The notes under the pieces: model-generated
Seen by the model: only the letters and a program-made list of their open reading frames with translations
What the model was told of the DNA's origin: nothing
The model's database searches: none
Translations under genes and position numbers: made by a program
Origin: Pyxidicoccus parkwaysis
Lineage (GTDB): Bacteria > Myxococcota > Myxococcia > Myxococcales > Myxococcaceae
DNA length: 64,000 bases
Direction of reading: 5' to 3'
Assembly: GCF_017301735.1 (NCBI RefSeq)
Contig: NZ_CP071090.1
Location: 5,942,001-6,006,000, forward strand
In this document: positions 23,686 to 32,294 of the stretch, piece by piece
Numbering within the stretch: position 1 is the stretch's first letter
How the letters are laid out: each line of letters starts with the position of its first letter

Positions 23686-25287
23686 TCACGCGCTCCGGGC
23701 GCGGTTGAGGCGCGCGAAGATGGCCTTGTTGGCCTTGTAGAGATTGACGAACTCGCGGAACAGCTCGTCGTAGAGGACGCGGTTCTTCGGGTCCGGCTCG
23801 TATGTGCGGGCGATGGGGACGAGCGCGGGAATCTCGTCCACCGTGAGCTGCCCCAACGCGACGGCGGCCTGGAACGCGGCCCCCCGGGCATTGGCCAGCA
23901 CCGGCTCGTCCACCTGCTGGATGGTGCGGCCCAGCACGTCCGCGTGAATCTGGCACCACAGCGCCGAGCGCGCCCCGCCGCCAATGATGCGCAGCGAGTC
24001 CAGCCGGCGGCCCACGAACTGCTCCACGTAGGTGAACAGCCAGCGCGAGTTGTACGCCACGCCCTCCATCACCGCGCGGACCATGTGGGCCCGCGTCGTC
24101 TTGAGGGACTGGTTGAAGAAGCCGCCGCGCAGCGCCTTGTCGTCCACCGGGCTGCGCTCGCCGTTGAGCCACGGCATGAAGATGAGCCTGTCGCTGCCGG
24201 CGGGTACGCTGCCGGCCTGGCGCTCCATCAGCTTGTAGACCTCCGCCGAGTCGTCCTCCTCGGCCTCGCCCGGCTTCGTGTCGCGCCCGTAGAGGATGTT
24301 GTCCTTGAGGAAGGTGAGGCAGATGCCCGCGGACTCCTGCTCGTTGGCCAGCAGGTAGCGGCCTTGCAGTGCGGAGGGCACGGAGGCCATCTGGTGGAAG
24401 ATGTCCGTCTTCTTGTACGGCACGTGGCAGCTCAGCCACGACGACGTGCCCACACACAGGTGCGGCTCGTTGTCACGCACCGCACCCGAGCCCACCGCCG
24501 CGGCGAGGATGTCCGGCGCGCCCGTCACCACCTGCACGTCCTCGCGCAGACCCAGCGCACGCGCGGCCTCGGGCTGCAGGGGGCCGAGCACCGTGGCGGC
24601 GGGCACCAGGTCCGGCAGCTTCTCGCGCTCCAGCCCGGTGAGCTCCAGCAGGCGCTCGTCGTAGGTGACGCGGCTGAGCTCGCGGTTGTCCGTCACCCAG
24701 TGCAGGGTGATGGAGTCATACGAGGCGGCGAAGCGGCCGCTCAGCCGCAGGTTGAGCCAGTCCTTGGGCTCCAGGAACTTGTACGTGTTCCGGTAGACGT
24801 CCGGCTGCGCGCTCTGGAGGTAGAGGATGTGGCCCACCGGGTCCTTCCCGGACAGGCTCGGCGCCCCACCGGACAGGCGAATCCAGGTGAGCAGCCTCCG
24901 GATGCCGTAGCCCTCGATGGGGATGAAGCCGCTGGCCACGCGCTTCACCTCGGCCGCGCCGCGTGAGTCCATCCAGATGAGGGCGGGACACAGGGGCTTG
25001 CCGGCCGCGTCCACGGCCACGGTGCCGGACCACTGGGAGCTGCAGTTGACGCCGATGATGTCCTCGGCGCGGACGGTGCCGGAGGCGAACAGCTTGCGCG
25101 TGCCGGCGATGATGGCGCGCCACCAGGCCTCGGGGTCCTGCTCGGCGCCTCCGTCGGGGAGCAGGGAGAGGTCCAGCCGCTCCGAGCTTCCTCCGAGGAT
25201 GCGCCCTCTCACCGACACCACCGCGAGCTTCACGGCCGAGGTGCCGAGGTCGATGGCCAGGATGGATTTCTCACCTGCGTGGGACAC
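23686..25287 (-). CDS. xylB: FGGY-family carbohydrate kinase (xylulokinase-like)
   Basis: GTG 25287 is chosen because GGAGG lies five bases before it; a TTG at 25299 in the same frame overlaps that ribosome site. The 533 residues show both FGGY halves: AIDLGTSAVKLAVV (phosphate 1), NCSSQWSGTVAVD, MDSRGAAE and, in the second half, VGTSSWLSCH, MPWLNGERSP and IIGGGARSALWCQI (adenosine-binding). Length and motifs fit xylulokinase, which makes D-xylulose 5-phosphate from D-xylulose and ATP. No xylose isomerase or transporter is present. Cotranscription with the S1P-lyase-like gene raises the possibility of another polyol-like substrate, so the exact sugar is uncertain. Confidence 0.85.
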   Translation of the reverse strand: MSHAGEKSILAIDLGTSAVKLAVVSVRGRILGGSSERLDLSLLPDGGAEQDPEAWWRAIIAGTRKLFASGTVRAEDIIGVNCSSQWSGTVAVDAAGKPLCPALIWMDSRGAAEVKRVASGFIPIEGYGIRRLLTWIRLSGGAPSLSGKDPVGHILYLQSAQPDVYRNTYKFLEPKDWLNLRLSGRFAASYDSITLHWVTDNRELSRVTYDERLLELTGLEREKLPDLVPAATVLGPLQPEAARALGLREDVQVVTGAPDILAAAVGSGAVRDNEPHLCVGTSSWLSCHVPYKKTDIFHQMASVPSALQGRYLLANEQESAGICLTFLKDNILYGRDTKPGEAEEDDSAEVYKLMERQAGSVPAGSDRLIFMPWLNGERSPVDDKALRGGFFNQSLKTTRAHMVRAVMEGVAYNSRWLFTYVEQFVGRRLDSLRIIGGGARSALWCQIHADVLGRTIQQVDEPVLANARGAAFQAAVALGQLTVDEIPALVPIARTYEPDPKNRVLYDELFREFVNLYKANKAIFARLNRARSA

Positions 25288-25424
25288 ACGGTCCTCCAAG
25301 CGAGGGGTTCTGGAGTCGCCTGACTCTAGGAAGGGCGTAACAGAACCCGCCAGCCGCGTGCCCGGGAAAGTTGTCTATCTGAACCCTCTCCCCAGGCGTA
25401 CGGCCAGCTTCTGGAAGAGCGCCC

Positions 25425-25450
25425 GGGAACATGACACGCAGTCTCCGTAT
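25425..25450 (+). promoter_or_regulatory. Candidate ECF-type promoter upstream of the sigma factor gene
   Basis: GGGAAC (25425-25430) is followed after 15 bases by CGTAT (25446-25450), resembling the GGAAC / CGT(A/C) layout of ECF-dependent promoters. It lies 31 bases before the sigma factor ATG, which would fit autoregulation. The 193-base gap also has to hold the promoter of the divergent kinase gene. Confidence 0.4.
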
Positions 25451-25480
25451 CTTTTTTCGCCCGTCGCGTGTCTCTCCGGC

Positions 25481-26422
25481 ATGAGCACTGAGTCACAAGA
25501 CCCGTTGGGAGACGCCGTCAGGCCGGCCTGGCGCCGTTTTCTGGAGACCTACGAGCCACTGCGCCCGGACCTCTACCGGTACTGCCGGCAGCTGACGCGC
25601 AGCCCCTGGGATGCCGAGGACATGGTCCAGGAGACGATGGCCCGGGCGTTCGCGAGCCTCGGCATCATGACGGAGCCGCCGCGCAGCCCGCGCGCGTGGC
25701 TCTTCCGGGTCGCGAGCAACCTGTGGCTCAACCGGATGCGGCAGACGCGAGAGGCACCGGCCGCCGACGGCGTCGAGGTCCCGGAGCCGGCAACGCGCGC
25801 CGAGCCTCGCGCGACGCGCGAGGCCGCGGGCACGCTGCTCTCGCAGCTCTCGCCACAAGAGCGAGCCGCGGTCGTGCTCAAGGATGCCTTCGGGCTGTCA
25901 CTCGAGGAGACGGCCGAGGCGCTCTCCACCACGACCGGAGCCATCAAGGCCGCCCTGCACAGGGGGCGGGCGAAGCTGGTGACGCCGGAACCGGAGGCGC
26001 CGGCTCCGGTGGTTCCCGCCGTCCTCAACGCGTTCTGCGACGCCTTCAACGCGCGGGACCTCGAGCGTCTCACGGCGCTCCTCCTCGATACGGCGACCCT
26101 GGAGTATCCGGGCTTCAAGATCGAGTACGGGGCCCAGGCCGTGAGGGACGGCTCGTTCAAGGGAACGCTCTTCGGCTGTCCCGAGGGCGGCTACGTGCTC
26201 GTGGAGCCGCCTCGCTGCGAGCTCCGCGCGCACCGCGGCGAGTCCATCTTCCTCTGGTGGTCGGGAGACGAAGTGCACGCCGTCGTGCGGGTCGAGCTGG
26301 AGGGCGACCGCCTCGCGCGGCTGCGCAACTACTACCACGCGCCCGAGGTCCTCACCGAGGTCTGTCGCGAGCTCGACGTCCCCTTCCGCACGCACGGCTA
26401 CCACCCTGCTGCCTCGCCCTGA
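25481..26422 (+). CDS. ECF RNA polymerase sigma factor with C-terminal SnoaL-like domain
   Basis: ATG 25481 is selected because the region upstream in the same frame has no domain character and lies opposite the kinase gene. The 313-residue product has sigma region 2 (DLYRYCRQLTRSPWDAEDMVQETMARAF), region 4 (LSPQERAAVVLKDAFGLSLEETAEALSTTTGAIKAALHRGRAKL as helices) and a ~110-residue C-terminal SnoaL/NTF2-like domain starting near residue 183 (NAFCDAFNARDLERLTALL). This layout is that of ECF41/ECF56-type factors, in which the fused domain replaces an anti-sigma factor. A hydrolase gene 10 bases downstream is a probable target and partner; ECF41 genes typically sit next to small oxidoreductase or hydrolase genes. 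Confidence 0.9.
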   Translation: MSTESQDPLGDAVRPAWRRFLETYEPLRPDLYRYCRQLTRSPWDAEDMVQETMARAFASLGIMTEPPRSPRAWLFRVASNLWLNRMRQTREAPAADGVEVPEPATRAEPRATREAAGTLLSQLSPQERAAVVLKDAFGLSLEETAEALSTTTGAIKAALHRGRAKLVTPEPEAPAPVVPAVLNAFCDAFNARDLERLTALLLDTATLEYPGFKIEYGAQAVRDGSFKGTLFGCPEGGYVLVEPPRCELRAHRGESIFLWWSGDEVHAVVRVELEGDRLARLRNYYHAPEVLTEVCRELDVPFRTHGYHPAASP

Positions 26423-26432
26423 AGGAGCTGCC

Positions 26433-27221
26433 ATGAAGACCCACACCGTCAACTCCGCCGATGGGACGTCCATCGCGTTCGAGACCACCGGCAAGGGGCC
26501 ACCGCTCATCCTGGTTGGCGGAGCGTTCTGCGACCGCACGGCGCCGACCTCGGGAACACCGCTGGCGGCCCTGCTGTCGCATCGCTTCACCGTGTTCAGC
26601 TATGACCGGCGCGGCCGTGGGGACAGCGGGGACACACCACCGCATGCGCTCGCCCGGGAAGTGGAGGACCTCGCGGCGCTCATCACCGCCGCCGGCGGTT
26701 CAGCCGCCGTGTTCGGCAACTCGTCGGGCGGCCTCCTGGCCCTCGATGCCGCGGCTCGCGGACTCCCGATTTCGAAGCTGGCCATCTATGAGCCTCCCGT
26801 CATCCTCGATGCGGGCCGGGCCCGGTCATTCGAAGACCTCGCGAAGCAGCTCGACGAGGCCGCCGCGGGGAACCGGCGTTCGGAGGCCGTCGAGCTGTAC
26901 TTCACGAAGGTGATGCAGATGCCCGCGCCAGCCGTCACGCAGTTGCGCAAGACACCGATGTGGGCGGGCCTCGAGCACCTCGCTCACACGCTGAGCTACG
27001 ACCTCCTCATCACGGCCCGCGGCCCCTCGCGCCTCGAGCAGGTGCCGGCCGTCCGCGCGGCGACGCTCGTCATGGAAGGGGGGGCGAGCCCGGGCTGGAT
27101 GCGCGAGGCAATCCAAACCCTGGCACGGACCATTCCCGGCGCACGCCACCAGACGCTGGAGGGACAGACGCATGCCGTCGACCCCAGGGCCCTCGCCCGA
27201 GCGCTGGAAGAGTTCCTCTGA
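26433..27221 (+). CDS. Alpha/beta hydrolase
   Basis: AAGGAGCTGCC precedes ATG 26433. A 262-residue alpha/beta hydrolase without signal peptide. Visible landmarks are LILVGGAFCDR in the oxyanion region, YDRRGRGDSGDT after strand 4, nucleophile Ser in FGNSSGGLLAL, and a late His in LEGQTHAVDPR. The late Asp is not clear. It is cotranscribed with the ECF sigma factor and so probably belongs to its regulon. Substrate unknown. Confidence 0.88.
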   Translation: MKTHTVNSADGTSIAFETTGKGPPLILVGGAFCDRTAPTSGTPLAALLSHRFTVFSYDRRGRGDSGDTPPHALAREVEDLAALITAAGGSAAVFGNSSGGLLALDAAARGLPISKLAIYEPPVILDAGRARSFEDLAKQLDEAAAGNRRSEAVELYFTKVMQMPAPAVTQLRKTPMWAGLEHLAHTLSYDLLITARGPSRLEQVPAVRAATLVMEGGASPGWMREAIQTLARTIPGARHQTLEGQTHAVDPRALARALEEFL

Positions 27222-27337
27222 GAGGGTTGGACCCCGCTGTTCGCGGCGGCTCGGACGCAATCAAAGGCCACTTCACGAGTACGGCAGGGCGATTGCATCA
27301 CGTCCGAAGCACTTCTCCTGGATGAGGACCGCCCGAC

Positions 27338-28603
27338 ATGCCGCTCGCTTCGCCCCTGCGCTGCCACCTCGCCGTGCTCACGCAGTGCCTCGCGCTCTGG
27401 GGGCTCGGTAGCGCCTGCGCCTCCACTCCGCCCATGCCAGGGCCGGCCGGCGCGCCCGTCCCGGCGCATCCACCCGCCGAGGCCCGCGTCGACGCACGGG
27501 CCATCATCGCGGACGCACGGAAGATTGCCACGCGCGAGGGCGTGGCGGAGTTGCTCGAGATTCCAGTGGGAGGCACGAAGCAGTGGATTTCGGTCCGGGG
27601 GCGGGACAGGCGCAATCCCGTCCTGCTGATGATTCACGGCGGGCCCGCCTCGCCCGAGCTTCCGACGAGCTGGGCCTTCCAGAGCGGCTGGGAGGACTTC
27701 TTCACCGTGGTGCAGTGGGACCAGCGCGGCAGCGGCAAGACGTACAACGCCAATGACCCGGCCCTCGTCGGCCCCACCCTCTCGCTCGAGCGCATCACCG
27801 AGGACGCCGTGGAGGTCGTCCAGTACCTGCGGCGCCGCTACGACAAGGAGAAGGTGTTCGTCCTCGGCCACTCCTGGGGGAGCCTCGTGGGGCTGGGGCT
27901 CGCCCAGCGCCATCCCGAGCTGCTGTTCGCCTACGTGGGGATGGGGCAGGTCATCAGCGGCCAGGAGAACGAGCGCGTCAGCTACGCCCTGACGCTCGCC
28001 GCGGCCGAGGCCGCCCACAACGAGACCGCCCTGCAAGAACTGAAGGCGATTGCGCCCTACCCGGAGAAGGACGGCTCACTGCCCCTGGAGAAGATTGGCA
28101 TCGAGCGCAAGTGGTCCAACACGTTCGGCGGCCTGGTGCATGGCCGTGACGACGTCGCTCACTTCCTGAACCTGGCGGAGCTGTCCCCCGACTACTCCGC
28201 GGCGGACGTGGCGGCCATCGAGCTGGGCTCACAGCTCTCGCTCCCGCACCTGCTGCCGGAGCTGGGGAGGTTCGACTTCACGCAGGTCACCCGCTTCGGC
28301 TGCCCGCTCGTCATCTTCGCGGGGCGGTACGACACGACCACGCCATCGCAAGTCCCGGCCCAATGGCTCACACGGGTGAGCGCGCCGAGCAAGCGCCTCG
28401 TCTGGTTCGAGCACTCCGCCCACATGATGATGCTGGAGGAACCCGGGCGCGTGCTCCTCCACCTCGTGCAGGACGTGCTGCCGCTGGCGGCGGGCGGCTC
28501 GGCGCAGGCTCCCTTCGCACGGACGGAAACGGACGAGCTAGCGGCCAGCCCGCCAAGAGGGATTCTCCACCGCCTTGCTGGAGCCGGTCCCCATGGGCTG
28601 TAG
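27338..28603 (+). CDS. Lipoprotein alpha/beta hydrolase, proline-iminopeptidase-like
   Basis: ATG 27338; 421 residues. A lipoprotein signal ends at LGSAC (Cys27), followed by a Pro/Ala linker. The hydrolase domain has MIHGGPASPE (HGGP is typical of proline iminopeptidase-type enzymes), WDQRGSGKTYN, nucleophile Ser in GHSWGSLVGLG, Asp in FAGRYDTTTPS and His in FEHSAHMMM. The triad is complete. Enzymes of this type cut small peptides or esters with a free N-terminus. Membrane anchoring suggests a role in peptide uptake or scavenging at the surface. It is preceded by a 116-base gap and followed closely by the NuiA-like gene. Confidence 0.85.
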   Translation: MPLASPLRCHLAVLTQCLALWGLGSACASTPPMPGPAGAPVPAHPPAEARVDARAIIADARKIATREGVAELLEIPVGGTKQWISVRGRDRRNPVLLMIHGGPASPELPTSWAFQSGWEDFFTVVQWDQRGSGKTYNANDPALVGPTLSLERITEDAVEVVQYLRRRYDKEKVFVLGHSWGSLVGLGLAQRHPELLFAYVGMGQVISGQENERVSYALTLAAAEAAHNETALQELKAIAPYPEKDGSLPLEKIGIERKWSNTFGGLVHGRDDVAHFLNLAELSPDYSAADVAAIELGSQLSLPHLLPELGRFDFTQVTRFGCPLVIFAGRYDTTTPSQVPAQWLTRVSAPSKRLVWFEHSAHMMMLEEPGRVLLHLVQDVLPLAAGGSAQAPFARTETDELAASPPRGILHRLAGAGPHGL

Positions 28604-28635
28604 TCAATACGTTGGCTCAACTGGAGTGAGGCCCC

Positions 28636-29127
28636 ATGTCCGCCGAGGCGCTGGAGAATCTGCGGAAGGAAGTGGAGCAGGCGGCAGAAGGCCTCGTCTT
28701 CATCAGCGAGAGCGACTCGCGGGTCGTCTTCGTGGCCGCCCCCGAGGCCCGCGTCGAGGAGGTGATGCCGGCGGCGGTGGTGAAGTGGCTCTCAGCCCAA
28801 CATGACGGGCGCACGGATGTGCTCTTCCAGGACGAGCCCCTGCCGCGACTGGCCGCGAGGGCGGTGGAGGTGAAGGAGGCGGACACGTTCCTGCACAACC
28901 GCGAGCAGATCTTGGAGCCGGATGAGCCCGAGTCGGTGGAGGCCGCGCGGAAGTGGAGCCTCATCCGCGAGGCGCTGGAGCAGAACCTTCAGGAGCTGCG
29001 GGTCATCCGTTTTGGCGAGCCCCACCCTCGCTACGACACCGTCGAGGGGCAGGTCTCCATCTTCGTCGTGGGCCGCACACAGGATGGCGCCCTGGCGGGC
29101 ATCCTCACCTGCGCGGTGGAGACCTGA
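28636..29127 (+). CDS. nuiA: Nuclease A inhibitor-like protein (NuiA family)
   Basis: ATG 28636; 163 residues. The start (LRKEVEQAAEGLVFISESDSR) and end (VSIFVVGRTQDGALAGILTC, then AVET) line up with the cyanobacterial inhibitor NuiA, which blocks the sugar-nonspecific nuclease NucA. The middle, with a helix QNLQELRVIRFGE, also fits. The protein is about 25 residues longer than the Anabaena inhibitor, with an insertion around the PEARVEEV region. No NucA-type nuclease gene lies beside it; the secreted nuclease at 45.9 kb belongs to a different family. Its target in this organism is therefore unknown. It is located 32 bases after the hydrolase gene, so they may be cotranscribed. Confidence 0.85.
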   Translation: MSAEALENLRKEVEQAAEGLVFISESDSRVVFVAAPEARVEEVMPAAVVKWLSAQHDGRTDVLFQDEPLPRLAARAVEVKEADTFLHNREQILEPDEPESVEAARKWSLIREALEQNLQELRVIRFGEPHPRYDTVEGQVSIFVVGRTQDGALAGILTCAVET

Positions 29128-29286
29128 GCGCGGCGCGAGGTTGGCCCCGTCAGCGCCCCTCCTCGGCCCCTCTGCCCCATCCCTCTAGGGACAACGCCTC
29201 TTGCAACTCCAGCGCGGAGGCGTAGCGCGCTGCCCATGCGTTGCCGCATGCACGTCTGCCAGGGTATTGCTGCCGCCACCCGGTTG

Positions 29287-29300
29287 ATGACATTTGTCAT
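29287..29300. promoter_or_regulatory. Perfect 14-base dyad, probable operator of the response regulator
   Basis: ATGACA and TGTCAT arms flank a central TT, 81 bases before the amidohydrolase start, in an AT-rich promoter region quite unlike the surrounding DNA. Two-component regulators of the NarL/DesR class bind short dyads of this kind upstream of the operon they control. The site belongs to the block that contains the kinase and regulator genes. Confidence 0.5.
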
Positions 29301-29380
29301 GCTGGATTGATGGCTTTTTGCTCTAACGAGCGAACCACCGCCGCCGGACACTTCTCCCACCACGCCTCAGGGAGAAGGAA

Positions 29381-31177
29381 ATGTTCAAACCACTGGTTCT
29401 GGCTGCCGCACTCAGCGCAGCGCTGCCCGCCTTCGCTGCCACCACGCTGATTCGCGATGTGCGCGTGTTCGACGGACAGCGCACGCACGAGCACCGCAAT
29501 GTGCTGCTCGACGGCACCCGGATCGCCGACCCCGACTTCCGCGGGAAGCCGCGCGCGGATACCACCCTCATCGAAGGCGAGGGCCGCACGCTGATGCCGG
29601 GCCTGATTGACTCGCACGTGCATGCCTACCGCTATCTGGACCTGCCGCTCCTGTTCGGCGTCACCACCCAGCTCGACATGTTCACCGGCGTCTCCGTCAT
29701 GCAGGAGATGACGGCGCGCATGCAGCGCGGCGAGAACCACGACCGCGCGGACCTGTTCTCCGCCGGTACGCTCGCCACGGCGCCGGGCGGCCACGGCACC
29801 GAGTTCGGTATTCCCATCCCCACGCTGACCCGTCCGGAACAAGCGCAGGGCTGGGTCGATGCCCGCATCGCCGAAGGCTCCGCCTTCATCAAGATCGTGC
29901 TGGAATCGGGCGACGACGAGCATCCGCTGCCCAGCCTTGACCTGCCCACCCTGAAGGCGCTGGTCGATGCCGCGCACCGCCGCGGCAAGCTGGCGGTGGT
30001 CCATATCGCCACGCTGGCCAGCGCGCGCGCCGCGCTGGAGGCTGGTGCCGATGGGTTGGTGCACCTCTTCGTGGGCGAAGACATTGCGCCGGACGACCTG
30101 GCGGCATTCGCGAAGTTGGCCCGTGGCCGCAAGGCCTTTATCATCCCGACCTTCAGCGTCATGGAGAGTATCGCGGGCGTGCAGGAACAGGATGTGCTGG
30201 AGGACCGCTCGCTGATGGCGCTGCTGCTGAAAGAGCAGGTGGCGTCCCTCAAGGCCAGCTATGGGCAAACCGCGCGGCCCGAGAAGCTGCGTGCGCCGCG
30301 CGCCGTGGTGAAGGCGCTGCGAGGCGCAGGCGTCCCGCTGCTGGCAGGGACCGACGCGGGCAATACAGGCACCCAGTACGGCGCCAGCCTGCACCATGAG
30401 CTGCTGTCGATGACGCAGGCAGGCCTGACGCCGTCCGAAGTGCTGGCCGCCGCAACCAGCGTGCCGGCGCAGGCCTTCCGCCTGCCCCTGCGCGGCCGCA
30501 TCGCCAAAGGCTACAAGGCCGACCTGCTGCTGGTTGAGGGCGACCCCACGGCGGATATCAGCGCGACGCGCCGCATCGTCGAGGTGTGGAAGGACGGCAC
30601 GCCGGTTTCACCGCTGCGCGCCGCGCGGTTGAAGGCCGTGGCGGAGGAAGCCAGCACCCAGGAGGGCCTGGCCCTGGCACTGCCGCCGGAAGGACGCATC
30701 AGCCTCTTCACGCAACAGAAGCTCGGCAGTCCCTTCGGCATGGGCTGGATGCCCTCCACCGACACCTTCCTGGGCGGCAAGTCGATTTCAACGCTGGCCT
30801 TCGTGGAGGCGGACGGCCAGCACGCAGCGGAAGTGAACGCGAACGTGCGTCCGGGCTTCGCCTACCCGTGGGCCGGCCTTGCCTTCATTCCGGGCTCGGA
30901 GCCCATGCAGGCGGTGGACCTGAGCGCGGCCAAGGTGCTCCGCTTCCGCGCGCGCGGCGACGGCCAGGACTACTCGGTGTCGATGATATCAAAGGGACTG
31001 TTGATCCCTGTCCACCAGCCATTCACGGCGGGCCAGGGATGGACTGAGATTGTGATGCCCCTGTCAGCCTTCAAGGGAGTGGATGCCAGCGCGCTCACGA
31101 TGATTGCGTTCAACGCGGGCCCCAAGCCGGGCGACTATCGGTTCCAGATCGCCGACGTCCGCCTCACGGAAGACTGA
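29381..31177 (+). CDS. Secreted amidohydrolase with C-terminal CIA30-like domain
   Basis: AAGGAAATG start with signal peptide (LVLAAALSAALPAFA); 598 residues. The metal-dependent hydrolase barrel shows DSHVHAY (first two His ligands), a Lys in FIKIVLES, His in VVHIATL and GLVHLFV, and Asp in LLAGTDAGN, as in imidazolonepropionase/prolidase-like amidohydrolases. About 140 C-terminal residues (GMGWMPSTDTFLGGKS; VLRFRARGDGQDYSV) form a CIA30-like jelly roll. Substrates of such secreted enzymes are amides or lactams of unknown type. The codon use is looser than in the neighbours, and the next two genes encode a two-component system in the same direction, 10 bases away. Probable source: a proteobacterium such as Massilia or Xanthomonas relatives, which is inference. 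Confidence 0.85.
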   Translation: MFKPLVLAAALSAALPAFAATTLIRDVRVFDGQRTHEHRNVLLDGTRIADPDFRGKPRADTTLIEGEGRTLMPGLIDSHVHAYRYLDLPLLFGVTTQLDMFTGVSVMQEMTARMQRGENHDRADLFSAGTLATAPGGHGTEFGIPIPTLTRPEQAQGWVDARIAEGSAFIKIVLESGDDEHPLPSLDLPTLKALVDAAHRRGKLAVVHIATLASARAALEAGADGLVHLFVGEDIAPDDLAAFAKLARGRKAFIIPTFSVMESIAGVQEQDVLEDRSLMALLLKEQVASLKASYGQTARPEKLRAPRAVVKALRGAGVPLLAGTDAGNTGTQYGASLHHELLSMTQAGLTPSEVLAAATSVPAQAFRLPLRGRIAKGYKADLLLVEGDPTADISATRRIVEVWKDGTPVSPLRAARLKAVAEEASTQEGLALALPPEGRISLFTQQKLGSPFGMGWMPSTDTFLGGKSISTLAFVEADGQHAAEVNANVRPGFAYPWAGLAFIPGSEPMQAVDLSAAKVLRFRARGDGQDYSVSMISKGLLIPVHQPFTAGQGWTEIVMPLSAFKGVDASALTMIAFNAGPKPGDYRFQIADVRLTED

Positions 31178-31187
31178 GGAGAGCGGC

Positions 31188-32294
31188 ATGGACAGGATAC
31201 GGCGATTGCTGGCGGGTCCATGGGTGCCGCCTTCGGTAGGCAAGGCGCCGTATCTGTGGCTGCTGTCGCTGAATTTCTTCGTGTGGAAGTACTTCTACAT
31301 CCGGCCATCCGTGCGGGAGCTGGCGATGCTGGCGCTGACCATCATCGTCTTCGTTCCGATGTATTGCTCCAGCTTCTGGTTGCGCAACAGGCGCCTTGCC
31401 CCCGTGCTGCTCGCAACCTTCGCGTTGGGCGTGGTCTGGGCGCCGTTCAACTTCGGCGCCTGCACCTTCTTCATCTTCGCTTCCGGCATGTGCGCGAGGA
31501 TTGAAAACCAGCGCTACGCCTACGGCACGATTGCGCTGATTCTTTGCAGTGCGGCACTGATTGCGCTGTCGGTCGATTTGCCGCTCAGCTTCCTCCTGCC
31601 CACGCTGGCTGTCGGTACGCCGGTGGGCATCGCCAGCGTGATGGACGCCACCCTCAAGCGCAAGCAGTGGCAGCTGCTGCGCAAGCAGGAGGAAGTGGAA
31701 CACCTGGCCCGCATCGCCGAACGTGAACGCATCTCACGCGATATGCACGACCTGCTGGGGCATACGCTGTCGCTGATTACGCTGAAGGCAGAGCTGGCAG
31801 GCCGCCTGTTGGAGCGTGATGTGGAAGCCTCCCGCCGTGAAATCAAGGACATTGAAACCAATGCACGGCATGCGCTGGCTGAAGTACGCAACGCCGTCAG
31901 CGGCTACCGCCAGACCGGCTTCGCGCACGAGCTGGCGCAGGCGCGTGCCGCACTGGCCGCCGCGAATGTGACGCTGGACGCCAAGGTCCAGCCCTTCACC
32001 ATGCCCGCTACGGCGGAAAGCGTCCTGTCGCTGTCGTTGCGAGAAGCGGTCACCAATATCCTGCGCCACGCGGATGCAAAGCATTGCGAGGTCAGCGTGA
32101 CACTGCAGGACGGCGTGGTGGTCTGCCACATCAGGGACGACGGAAGGAAGCTCGATTCGTTGCAGGCGCTGGAGCAGGGAAATGGCCTGCGCGGCATGCA
32201 GGAACGCGTAGCCTCGCTGGGTGGGCAGCTGCGCGTGGAAGTGGCGCGCGGGCTCTCGCTCGAGCTGCGCCTGCCCACGGGGAGTACCGCATGA
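31188..32294 (+). CDS. Sensor histidine kinase, DesK-like (HisKA_3)
   Basis: GAGGAGAGCGGC precedes ATG 31188; 368 residues. Residues 20-150 hold about four hydrophobic membrane segments, followed by a coiled linker (KRKQWQLLRKQEEVEHL). The HisKA_3 motif ERERISRDMHDLLGHTL places the phospho-His at 187. The HATPase domain is short (REAVTNILRHADAK; then IRDDGRKL and NGLRGMQERV). It has no periplasmic sensor domain, so it may sense membrane state, as DesK does, or a transmembrane partner. In its first 44 codons nine end in A or T, against three of 44 in the glycosyltransferase gene downstream, which supports a foreign origin. Its stop overlaps the regulator start as ATGA. Confidence 0.9.
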   Translation: MDRIRRLLAGPWVPPSVGKAPYLWLLSLNFFVWKYFYIRPSVRELAMLALTIIVFVPMYCSSFWLRNRRLAPVLLATFALGVVWAPFNFGACTFFIFASGMCARIENQRYAYGTIALILCSAALIALSVDLPLSFLLPTLAVGTPVGIASVMDATLKRKQWQLLRKQEEVEHLARIAERERISRDMHDLLGHTLSLITLKAELAGRLLERDVEASRREIKDIETNARHALAEVRNAVSGYRQTGFAHELAQARAALAAANVTLDAKVQPFTMPATAESVLSLSLREAVTNILRHADAKHCEVSVTLQDGVVVCHIRDDGRKLDSLQALEQGNGLRGMQERVASLGGQLRVEVARGLSLELRLPTGSTA

